From contig NZ_FQYW01000023.1 in assembly GCF_900141865.1 (NCBI RefSeq), positions 1-43,611 on the forward strand: a stretch of 43,611 bases of DNA, written 5' to 3'. This document shows, one piece after another, positions 1-7,154 of the stretch. Made by a program: the position numbers and the translations under genes. The notes below the pieces were generated by a model that saw only the letters and a list, made by a program, of their open reading frames with translations, was not told the DNA's origin and ran no database searches. Position 1 is the stretch's first letter. Every line of letters begins with the position of its first letter. Source of the stretch: Anaerovibrio lipolyticus DSM 3074. Lineage in GTDB: Bacteria; Bacillota; Negativicutes; Selenomonadales; Selenomonadaceae.

Positions 1-197
1 GCCAGTTGTACAGCTGGGTAGCTGCGTTCGGAAGGGATAAACGCTGAAAGCATCTAAGCGTGAAACCCGCCTTGAGATGAGATCTCTCACAGAGTAATCT
101 GGTAAGACTCCTTATAGACGATGAGGTAGATAGGCTGGAAGTGGAAGCGTGGTGACATGTGAAGCGGACCAGTACTAATAAGTCGAGGGCTTAACTT
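1..197 (+). rRNA. 23S ribosomal RNA, 3' end (partial)
   Basis: The first ~197 bases match the conserved 3' end of bacterial 23S rRNA (domain VI), including the stretch around 'agtactaataagtcgagg' and the terminal 'ggcttaactt' that pairs with the 5' end of the molecule. The gene begins upstream of the window. It is followed after about 78 bases by a 5S gene, the normal rrn operon order. The exact 3' end is estimated. Confidence 0.95.
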
Positions 198-275
198 AAA
201 AAGCACTTACTAAGATGGTTCTTGTTTCTGTTTAGTTTTGGAGGCACATTTAAAAATGTCTTCAAAAAAATTGTA

Positions 276-394
276 TATCCGGTGATGATGGCTATGTGGT
301 CCCACCTGTTCCCATTCCGAACACAGTAGTTAAGCACATAAACGCCGAAAGTACTTGGCTGGAGACGGCCTGGGAGGATAGGAAGTTGCCGGTT
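276..394 (+). rRNA. 5S ribosomal RNA
   Basis: A complete 5S gene of about 119 nt. The conserved 'gtggtcccacctg' and 'cccattccgaacacag' loop B/C region is present, and the 5' end (ccggtgatgatggc) can pair with the 3' end (gttgccgg). It lies about 78 nt after the 23S end and is followed directly by a strong hairpin terminator. Pieces of this gene recur downstream (positions 453-761) in both orientations. Ends are accurate to a few bases. Confidence 0.93.
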
Positions 395-397
395 AAT

Positions 398-427
398 AAA
401 AAAGACTGTCTGTTGGCAGTCTTTTTT
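398..427 (+). terminator. Terminator of the rRNA operon (T1)
   Basis: Stem AAAAAAGACTG (398-408) pairs with CAGTCTTTTTT (417-427), with an 8-nt loop and a T run. It starts 4 nt after the 5S 3' end. Confidence 0.9.
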
Positions 428-452
428 ATTATGCAGATTTGTATTTTTCACT

Positions 453-565
453 GGTCGTCTCCAGCCAATATTGGACGGCCTGGGAGAGTAACATGCCAGT
501 GGCATGTTACTCGGAACAAGTACGACTGAATATCGGACTTGTTCCGCGGTTGGAAGTTGCCGGTT
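453..565 (+). repeat. Degenerate 5S-derived block B with twin-hairpin insert
   Basis: Positions 453-466 are an inverted copy of 5S 357-370 (one mismatch). Positions 472-487 repeat 5S 'ggacggcctgggag' in direct orientation, and 551-565 repeat the 5S tail 'ggaagttgccggtt'. Between the two direct pieces sit two hairpins: 12 bp with a 3-nt loop (486-497/501-512) and 12 of 13 bp with a 7-nt loop (513-525/533-545). The block ends at terminator T2. It is not a functional 5S. Confidence 0.75.
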
Positions 566-602
566 AAAAAAGAGGATTGTCTTTTGACAGTCCTCTTTTT
601 TT
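566..602 (+). terminator. Second terminator (T2) after a 5S-like tail
   Basis: Arms 566-581 and 586-601 (AAAAAAGAGGA.../...TCCTCTTTTTT) form a near-perfect stem with a 4-nt loop. It begins right after a second copy of the 5S tail, copying the tail-plus-terminator arrangement at 381-427. Confidence 0.88.
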
Positions 603-611
603 ATTGTTTTC

Positions 612-761
612 AGGCCGTCTCGGCGTTTATGGCTTATAAGTTAATTCGTCGAAAGTACTTGGCTGGGGGTGAACATGCCGGTGGCATGTTCACCGGAAAT
701 AGTTCGACTGTATATCGAACTATTTCCGCGACCGGCCAGCAAGGATAGGAAGTTGCCAGTT
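612..761 (+). repeat. Degenerate 5S-derived block C with twin-hairpin insert
   Basis: Positions 612-621 are an inverted copy of 5S 362-371, and 621-630 resemble inverted 5S near 338-347. Positions 647-666 match 5S 343-362 with one mismatch, and 743-761 match 5S 376-394 with one mismatch. The 13 nt that separate these pieces in real 5S are replaced by about 76 nt holding two hairpins: 668-679/683-694 (12 bp, 3-nt loop) and 695-707/715-727 (13 bp, 7-nt loop). The hairpins are homologous to those of block B, with compensatory changes. Confidence 0.75.
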
Positions 762-763
762 AG

Positions 764-949
764 GCGGGTCCTGTCATGGGATAGGCCATTCATTTGCTTC
801 GCTAGTGCCACATCAATTAATATATCGGCTTTAATAAGCATGGACGGGCTACGCGGCCGTCCGCCATATCATATCGTCTTAAATAGATTTTGTGCAGATG
901 TGCCATTTAGAGCTTCGCATGCTTCATGTCCTTATCCCATGCCACCCGC
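764..949. repeat. Long imperfect inverted repeat
   Basis: Arms 764-814 and 897-949 share 'gcgggt', 'catgggata' and 'g(c/g)cacatc' in inverted orientation with several mismatches and gaps. The centre carries a second hairpin, GGACGG (842-847) with CCGTCC (857-862). No ORF with a plausible start and ribosome binding site lies here. It could be a structured RNA or a small non-autonomous element. Confidence 0.5.
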
Positions 950-971
950 ATTCCGCGGTTGGAAGTTTTTC

Positions 972-1002
972 GAGTTATCTCAATTTAGATAACTCTTTTT
1001 TT
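972..1002 (+). terminator. Third terminator (T3) at the end of the 5S-derived array
   Basis: GAGTTATCT (972-980) and AGATAACTC (987-995) form a perfect 9-bp stem with a 6-nt loop, followed by a T run. It is preceded at 951-966 by 'ttccgcggttggaagt', identical to 542-557 of block B, so a truncated third copy of the tail module precedes it. Confidence 0.88.
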
Positions 1003-1395
1003 ATGTAAACATTTAAATTGTTTAAGTATAATACGTTTAACTACCTACACCTAAAATAGGTAATTTGACCATGGTGTCAAGGCAATAAGTCTGAGAGATG
1101 TTTACTGACTAAATAACCCCTTTCTGCCACATAAACTCTAAAAATAGTGGTTATTACTGATTTTAAATGTTAAATTTTGGTTTTAAATTTTATATAAAAA
1201 TTAATATAAAATTTTAGAAGTAATTTTTGCTGAATAAAATCGCTTTTTGTATTGGGATCGAAATCTGCTTTCAAGGCAACAATTTCTAAGTTGTTTCAGG
1301 ATTTTTCGTTTAATTGTATTCTATAACCGAATTATCAAAATATTAAAACAATTGGAAAAATGTTCAGGACTATCGTTGCAATTTTTCGAATATTG

Positions 1396-1424
1396 TTGAC
1401 TTTATCGCCTATTGATTATAAGAT
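1396..1424 (+). promoter_or_regulatory. Candidate sigma-70 promoter of the secretion operon
   Basis: TTGACT (1396-1401), 17-bp spacer, TAAGAT (1419-1424). The match is moderate and the region is AT-rich, so chance matches are likely. It would give a leader of about 70 nt before the ABC exporter start. Confidence 0.3.
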
Positions 1425-1451
1425 TTAAAAACAATTTGAAGTATTTATCAT

Positions 1452-1477
1452 AAAAAGTTATATTTTATAACTTTTTT
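1452..1477 (+). promoter_or_regulatory. Terminator-like hairpin in the secretion operon leader
   Basis: AAAAAGTTAT (1452-1461) pairs perfectly with ATAACTTTTT (1467-1476), followed by further T-rich sequence. It lies 22 nt before the ATG at 1499 and downstream of the candidate promoter, so it may attenuate the operon, or simply end upstream transcription. Confidence 0.45.
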
Positions 1478-1498
1478 ATGCTTTTTTGGTGATTTAAG

Positions 1499-3604
1499 AT
1501 GGTATTTGAAAAATATGATGAACTTTGGCAAGGAATCTTTTGCTTAATTCAACTTCAGGGAATTCAGGCCGAAAGAGATAGATTATTAGCCGCTAGTATG
1601 GAAAAGCCAAAGGATTGGAAGGAGCTGGCCAAAATTGGTAAGGGTCTTGGTTTACGCTTTAAAAAGCGGGATTATGACCCTGAAGAGCTGTCTTCTTTGG
1701 AAGACCCTGTATTGGCCCTCATGAAGGATGGAAGCTGGCGTGTGCTTGGAAAAGGTAATGCTCAACGGATTATGGTTATGAATCCGTTATCTGGTGAAGC
1801 GGGAGCCGTTACCCTCGATAAATTTATTCCCCAGTGGAGTGGGGAATGTCTGAGGGTATCGGAGCCTTTTTCTTTGTCCAAGGGGCAGAGAAGATTTGGC
1901 TTGTCATGGTTTTTGCCGGTATTGCTTAAATATAAATCCTATCTTTTTGAGGTCATATTGGCATCCTTTTGTTTGCAGCTTTTGGGTATTGTAACACCGA
2001 TTTTTACACAGGTTATTATTGATAAGGTCATAGCGCAACAGGGAATAGCAACCTTGACAGTCTTGGGTATTTCCTTGATTTTTTCGGCGATATTTGTTTG
2101 TGCCATGTCTATTGCCAGAAAGCTGCTTGAAACCTCGGTTACAAGTAAAGCGGACATTATTTTGGGCAGTCAGCTTGTCCATCACTTATTGAGGCTTCCT
2201 CTCAGATATTTTGAGGTCAGGAGAGTTGGAGATACGCTTACAAGGGTTTCCGCCTTAAGCAGTATAAGGGAATTCCTTACGGGGTCGTCTATAACTGCTG
2301 TTTTGGATGGAATTTTTTCATTTGTTTTTTTTGCCATTATGGCTTATTACAGTTGGAGCCTTACGATTATAGCTTTGCTCCCTGCTCCTTTGTATTTACT
2401 CATAAATATTTTGGTTACACCTGTTTATAAAAAGAGAATTTCAGAATATTGGCAGACAGGTGCACTTAATAATGCATTTCTTGTGGAAACTGTTACAGGG
2501 GCACAAACTGTAAAGGCTCTTGCTATAGAGCCGCAATTTATAAAGCGATGGGAAAGATTATTGGCTGAAAATATTAGTTCTGGGTTTAACAGCTTTAAAT
2601 TGGGACTATTAATTAATACTTCCACGTCAGGAGTTCAGAATTTTTCCACGTTGATTATTTTGTTGGCAGGTGGTCATCAGGTTATGGATGGTACCTTAAC
2701 AATTGGCCAGCTGATTGCCTTTCAGATGTTGGCCAGACAGGGCAGCGAGCCTTTATTCCGCCTATCAGCTTTGTGGCAGAAGGCACAACAGACAATGCTT
2801 TCAGTTCGAAGGCTGGGGGATATTATGAACAGTCGTCCAGAGCTGCTTCAGGGGGAGTGTCCCAAAACCATGTCTGGGGCCCTGGAATTCCAGTCAGTTT
2901 CCTTTTCTTATGATGTGGAGAAGGAACCGGCAGTAAAGGACGTTAGTTTTCAGGTGATGGCTGGACAGCGTATTGGTATCGTAGGTCCTTCCGGATCTGG
3001 TAAAAGCACTGTTACCAAGCTGGTAGAACAGTTATATTTGCCTGGTGAAGGGCAGATCTTAATTGACGGGCAGCCGGGGCAGAGAATTGATCGTCGTTGG
3101 CTGCGCAGTAATATTGGTGTTGTGCAGCAGGAAAATATACTGTTTAAGGGATCTATACGAGAAAATATTTCTTTTTCAAGGCCGGGGGCATCAATTGATG
3201 ATGTAATCAGAGCAGCAACGGTGGCTGGTGCTCATGATTTTATTGTGGAATTGCCTAATGGCTATGATACACAGGTGGGAGAGCAGGGAGCTAACCTCTC
3301 AGGAGGACAGAAGCAGAGGATTGCTATAGCAAGAGCATTACTGAATAACCCCAAGATAATAATTTTCGATGAGGCAACCAGCGCTCTTGACTATAAAACA
3401 GAGCGGATTGTTATGAATAATCTTGATAGTATAGCCAAAGGGCGCACCATGTTGATTATCGCTCACAGATTATCTACGGTGGTAAAATGCGACAAAATAT
3501 TGGTTATGGAGAGAGGCCGATTGGTGGAAGAGGGAAGCCATCAGCAGCTAATGGAGAAAAAGGGGCTGTATTACAGCTTATATAGACAGCAGGAGGTAGG
3601 ATGA
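1499..3604 (+). CDS. Type I secretion ABC transporter (HlyB-like), first copy
   Basis: A 701-aa inner-membrane exporter. Residues 1-125 form a C39-peptidase-like domain without the catalytic Q-x-x-C-G motif, as in HlyB-type transporters that recognise RTX substrates without cleaving them. A six-helix transmembrane domain spans about 150-430 and an ATPase domain about 460-701. The nucleotide site looks intact: Walker A 496-504 (GPSGSGKST), signature LSGGQ 600-604, Walker B with D624-E625, and the H-loop histidine in IIAHRLST. The ATG has a weak GGTGA site 6 nt upstream. It overlaps the adaptor gene by 4 nt, so translation is probably coupled. The substrate is most likely the RTX lipase encoded at 7155. 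The paralogue at 4995 is a full-length ABC exporter too. Confidence 0.92.
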   Translation: MVFEKYDELWQGIFCLIQLQGIQAERDRLLAASMEKPKDWKELAKIGKGLGLRFKKRDYDPEELSSLEDPVLALMKDGSWRVLGKGNAQRIMVMNPLSGEAGAVTLDKFIPQWSGECLRVSEPFSLSKGQRRFGLSWFLPVLLKYKSYLFEVILASFCLQLLGIVTPIFTQVIIDKVIAQQGIATLTVLGISLIFSAIFVCAMSIARKLLETSVTSKADIILGSQLVHHLLRLPLRYFEVRRVGDTLTRVSALSSIREFLTGSSITAVLDGIFSFVFFAIMAYYSWSLTIIALLPAPLYLLINILVTPVYKKRISEYWQTGALNNAFLVETVTGAQTVKALAIEPQFIKRWERLLAENISSGFNSFKLGLLINTSTSGVQNFSTLIILLAGGHQVMDGTLTIGQLIAFQMLARQGSEPLFRLSALWQKAQQTMLSVRRLGDIMNSRPELLQGECPKTMSGALEFQSVSFSYDVEKEPAVKDVSFQVMAGQRIGIVGPSGSGKSTVTKLVEQLYLPGEGQILIDGQPGQRIDRRWLRSNIGVVQQENILFKGSIRENISFSRPGASIDDVIRAATVAGAHDFIVELPNGYDTQVGEQGANLSGGQKQRIAIARALLNNPKIIIFDEATSALDYKTERIVMNNLDSIAKGRTMLIIAHRLSTVVKCDKILVMERGRLVEEGSHQQLMEKKGLYYSLYRQQEVG

Positions 3605-4983
3605 TGTTTAGAAAGCTGCGTTTGTATATTGACAGATTGACGGCTGACAGAAAAAATGGGGATTCACAGGAGCTGACTTCCCAGGAGCGGGAGTTTTTAC
3701 CAGGGGTTTTGGAAACCATGACCAGTCCACCGGCTCCAGCAGCCCGTAAGCTGTTATGGGTGCTTTTTGCTTTGTTATTATCAGCGGTGCTTTGGGTCTG
3801 CTTTGGACATGTGGATGAAGTGGCCGTGGCCGAGGGAAAGGTAATTCCAAACGGGGAAAGCAAGGTTATACAGGCTGAAGATAAGGGAGTAATTAAAAAA
3901 ATCTACGTTACAGAAGGTCAACTGGTTCATAAGGGGGATCTCCTGGTGGAGCTGGATACTACTATGACTCAGGCTGATCTGGATAATTTAAAAAAGAAAA
4001 TTGCCTACTACGAGACTGATATAGAAAGGCTGTTGGCGGAGCAAAGGGGGGAAGCCTTTATTATAGGGGAAAACAGTTCATTGGACAAGCAGGACAGGCT
4101 TTTTCAGCAGAACCTATATGCAAGCCGTATGGCTCATTACCGCTCCCAACTGGCAGTGGCAGCATATAATCTCCAGCAGCAGAAGGCAGCACTTTCCTCG
4201 GAACAAACAGGCTATGAGAAGCTGTCACGTCTATATGATATCGCTCAGGAAAAGAATACCAAGGTAGCAAAGCTTGCAGAGCAAAATGCCATTTCTACTT
4301 TTACGGCACTGGAGTATCAGTCAAAGGCTGTGGAGCTGGAGCAGGATGTTTATGGACAGAGTCATAAAATTGATCAGGCTCAATGGGCTGTGATTCAAGC
4401 AGAGCAACAGTTGGAGGAGGTTCGGGCTGAGCATGACAAGGAAATTACCGGCATGCTGGTGGAGAGTCGCAGACAGCTTGCTTCTTATCAGGAGGAGCTG
4501 AAAAAAGCAGATGAAAAAAATCGTCTATCACAGCTGCGGGCACCTATTGATGGCAAGGTAGCCCATTTAAGTGTTCATACTGAGGGCGGTGTGGTAACGC
4601 CAGCACAGGCTATTTTGGAAGTGGTTCCTGAGGATGCCCGCATGGAAGTAGAGGCCTGGGTTCAAAACCGCGATATTGGTTTTGTGCAGGAAGGCCAAGA
4701 GGCAGAGGTAAAAGTAGAGGCCTTCAGTTTCCAAAAATTCGGAACCTTAAGCGGTCATGTAATGCAAATCAGTCCTGATGCCATGGAGGACAAAGACAAG
4801 GGACGTCGTTACAGGGTAACTATAGAGTTAGACAAGCCGGAATTTCAGCTCGTTGATAGAGTGGCAGATATTTCATCGGGAATGACTGCCAGTGCTGAAA
4901 TAAAAATACGCCAAAAACGTATTATTGAGTTCTTTCTGGACCCATTCCGACGTTATAAAAGCGAAGCATTACGTGAGAGATGA
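3601..4983 (+). CDS. HlyD-family periplasmic adaptor (membrane fusion protein)
   Basis: A 460-aa adaptor that links the inner-membrane ABC exporter to a TolC-type outer-membrane channel. It has a short cytoplasmic N terminus (1-50), one membrane helix (about 51-67), a lipoyl-type half motif (GVIKKIYVTEGQLVHKGDLL, about 98-117), a long alpha-helical hairpin rich in Gln, Glu and Ala (about 125-305), the second lipoyl half (RAPIDGKVAHLSVHTEGG), and a C-terminal beta-barrel region ending near 450. The length and order are typical of HlyD/PrtE. The start overlaps the upstream stop as ATGA. No TolC gene is present in the window, so the outer-membrane partner must be encoded elsewhere. Confidence 0.93.
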   Translation: MMFRKLRLYIDRLTADRKNGDSQELTSQEREFLPGVLETMTSPPAPAARKLLWVLFALLLSAVLWVCFGHVDEVAVAEGKVIPNGESKVIQAEDKGVIKKIYVTEGQLVHKGDLLVELDTTMTQADLDNLKKKIAYYETDIERLLAEQRGEAFIIGENSSLDKQDRLFQQNLYASRMAHYRSQLAVAAYNLQQQKAALSSEQTGYEKLSRLYDIAQEKNTKVAKLAEQNAISTFTALEYQSKAVELEQDVYGQSHKIDQAQWAVIQAEQQLEEVRAEHDKEITGMLVESRRQLASYQEELKKADEKNRLSQLRAPIDGKVAHLSVHTEGGVVTPAQAILEVVPEDARMEVEAWVQNRDIGFVQEGQEAEVKVEAFSFQKFGTLSGHVMQISPDAMEDKDKGRRYRVTIELDKPEFQLVDRVADISSGMTASAEIKIRQKRIIEFFLDPFRRYKSEALRER

Positions 4984-4994
4984 GAGGACTTGGG

Positions 4995-7106
4995 ATGGGA
5001 GAAATAAAAATAGATTCCCTGCTTAAGTGTCTGGTAGTGGTGTTGACTATTCACGGCAAGGCTATACAGGAAAATCAGTTAAAACGGGCTTACGCTTCTG
5101 ACGGCAAGCCGTTATCTTTAACAGAGCTCATAAGAGCCAGTAGGGAACTGGGGTTTAGGGCACAGCAGATAAAGGCTGAGAAAAATCACCTAAAATCTTT
5201 ACCAATGCCCTTTATTGCCTGTATGGGGAAGAATGAGCACATTGTTGTTGTCAAAAGTCAGACTGATCAAATAGTATTTTACAATCCATACCATGGACTT
5301 ATGGAACAGGCTCCTATGGAAAAGCTACAGCAGGAGTGGGATGGATCTTCTATATTGTTTGCAGATGATGGTAATACTGATGAGGTGCAGGGAATAGGCT
5401 TTTCCTGGTTTGTCAGTGTCCTTCGTAAATATTGGCCCCAGCTTGCAAAAGTAATGCTGTTGTCTGTATTATTGCAGCTATTTGGTCTGTTAAGTCCTTT
5501 TTTTACCCAGATCATTATAGATGATGTACTGGTACATAACAGCGTGTCTACTTTGGATATTATGGTTGGCGGCATGGCCATGGTTATGATGTTTCAGCTA
5601 ATTTTGAGTGGCTTTAGAAGCTATATTTTTACCAATATTGCTAATAAGGCGGATGCGGAGTTGAGTGCCAGACTGTTTAAACACCTTATGTTTTTGCAGA
5701 CATCTTTTTATAATAATTGGACTTCAGGGGATGTGGTAACGAGAATACGGGAGCTGGAAAAGGTTCGTCAGTTCATAACAGGTACCGGGGTTACCTTGGT
5801 GTTGGATGCTATATTTGCCGTGATTTATATGGCTGTAATGTTTCATTATAGTGTGGATTTGACATTAATCGTTTTGGTAGCAGTTCCGTGCTATACCCTG
5901 CTTAATCTGGCTATTATTCCTATATATAGAAAACGTTTAAATGAAAATTTTGCAGCCAATGCGGCCACCCAGTCCTACATAATTGAAACTGTTACGGGGA
6001 TTGAAACCGTGAAGCATCATGCTGTGGAAGGACTTATGGAGAAAAAGTGGGAGAGCCTTCTGAATGGATTTGTAAAATCCAACAGGGCCATTGCCAATCT
6101 GGTAAATGGGGTGGGCAGTGTAGGTGGTCTGTACCAACAGCTGTTCATGCTTTCAATCCTTTGGTATGGTGCTTATCTGGTTATGGAAAATCAGCTCAGT
6201 ATCGGTCAGCTTATTGCATTTCAGATGCTGGCGGGCATGGTGGTAACACCTGTTATGAGAATATTCTCCGCATGGCAGAGCTTTCAGCAGGCAAAGGTTT
6301 CTCTGGATAAGCTAGGGGATATAATGAACAGTCCAGCTGAGGCCACCTTTAATCCTAACCGTTCTGTATTGCCATCGGTAAGGGGGCGTTTGGAGCTGGA
6401 CAATGTGTCCTTCCGCTACAGTGATGAGGGAAATCAGGTCCTAAGGCATATATCACTCAGTATTTCCGAGGGTAGCTGTGTGGGCATTGTGGGCCCGTCT
6501 GGGTCAGGTAAGAGCACAATAACCAGGCTGATGCAGCTCTTATATACCCCGGAATCCGGCCGGGTTCTGGTGGATGGAGTGGATATGGCCCAGATGGAGC
6601 CCGCTTGGCTTAGACGGCAGATTGGGGTGGTTTTGCAGGAAAGTTTTCTGTTCAATGGTACTATTGCTGAAAATATTGCGGCTGCCAAGCCAGATGCAAC
6701 TGAGCAGGAAATTGTTCAGGTGGCTAGAATGGCCGGCGTTATGGATTTTTTGAAGGATATGCCTGATGGCTTTAACACCAATGTGGGAGAAAGAGGCGGT
6801 AATCTGTCAGGGGGACAGCGCCAGCGAGTGGCTATAGCCAGGGCACTTATTACAAATCCTAAAATATTGATTTTGGATGAGGCAACCAGCGCATTGGATT
6901 ACGCCTCAGAACACAGTATTATGAGCAATTTGGAGAAATTTGCCAAAGGGCGCACTGTCATTATGATAGCCCACCGGCTAAAGACCGTGATGAAGTGCGA
7001 TAAAATATTTGTTATTTCCCAGGGCGTGGTAGAAGAAGAGGGGAGTCATGAGGCCCTGCTGGAAAGGGGAGGTTTATATCATTCACTGTGGATGGAACAG
7101 CAATAA
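4995..7106 (+). CDS. Type I secretion ABC transporter (HlyB-like), second copy
   Basis: A 703-aa ABC exporter paralogous to the protein encoded at 1499. The N-terminal C39-like domain (1-125) has 'SLLKCLVVVLTIHG', which places Leu where peptidases have the active-site Cys, and FYNP where they have Asp, so it is non-proteolytic. The transmembrane domain is at about 150-430. The ATPase has Walker A 500-508, LSGGQ 604-608 and D628-E629, so this copy is also predicted to be active. An in-frame ATG at 4980 overlaps the adaptor stop, but the ATG at 4995 is preceded at 6 nt by GAGAGGA and is the better start. Two full exporters around one adaptor could work as a heterodimer or serve different substrates. 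Confidence 0.91.
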   Translation: MGEIKIDSLLKCLVVVLTIHGKAIQENQLKRAYASDGKPLSLTELIRASRELGFRAQQIKAEKNHLKSLPMPFIACMGKNEHIVVVKSQTDQIVFYNPYHGLMEQAPMEKLQQEWDGSSILFADDGNTDEVQGIGFSWFVSVLRKYWPQLAKVMLLSVLLQLFGLLSPFFTQIIIDDVLVHNSVSTLDIMVGGMAMVMMFQLILSGFRSYIFTNIANKADAELSARLFKHLMFLQTSFYNNWTSGDVVTRIRELEKVRQFITGTGVTLVLDAIFAVIYMAVMFHYSVDLTLIVLVAVPCYTLLNLAIIPIYRKRLNENFAANAATQSYIIETVTGIETVKHHAVEGLMEKKWESLLNGFVKSNRAIANLVNGVGSVGGLYQQLFMLSILWYGAYLVMENQLSIGQLIAFQMLAGMVVTPVMRIFSAWQSFQQAKVSLDKLGDIMNSPAEATFNPNRSVLPSVRGRLELDNVSFRYSDEGNQVLRHISLSISEGSCVGIVGPSGSGKSTITRLMQLLYTPESGRVLVDGVDMAQMEPAWLRRQIGVVLQESFLFNGTIAENIAAAKPDATEQEIVQVARMAGVMDFLKDMPDGFNTNVGERGGNLSGGQRQRVAIARALITNPKILILDEATSALDYASEHSIMSNLEKFAKGRTVIMIAHRLKTVMKCDKIFVISQGVVEEEGSHEALLERGGLYHSLWMEQQ

Positions 7107-7154
7107 CGCGCTGTTGCATTATAAATTTTATTTCTTGTAAGGGGGAAAAGAAAG

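Larger units (their letters stand above)
1003..1498. other. AT-rich intergenic leader without a gene
   Basis: About 500 bases, very AT-rich, with no convincing ORF. It holds a short hairpin TTGAC-catggt-GTCAA (near 1065-1080), an 11-bp inverted repeat AAATTTTATAT/ATATAAAATTT (1185-1195/1204-1214), and the putative promoter and hairpin listed separately. A perfect TATAAT occurs at 1027-1032 but has no good -35 element. Confidence 0.6.

Noticed and set aside
1027-1032. Perfect TATAAT as a promoter
   Set aside because: No -35 hexamer at 16-18 bp and no gene nearby; AT-rich sequence makes chance matches likely.
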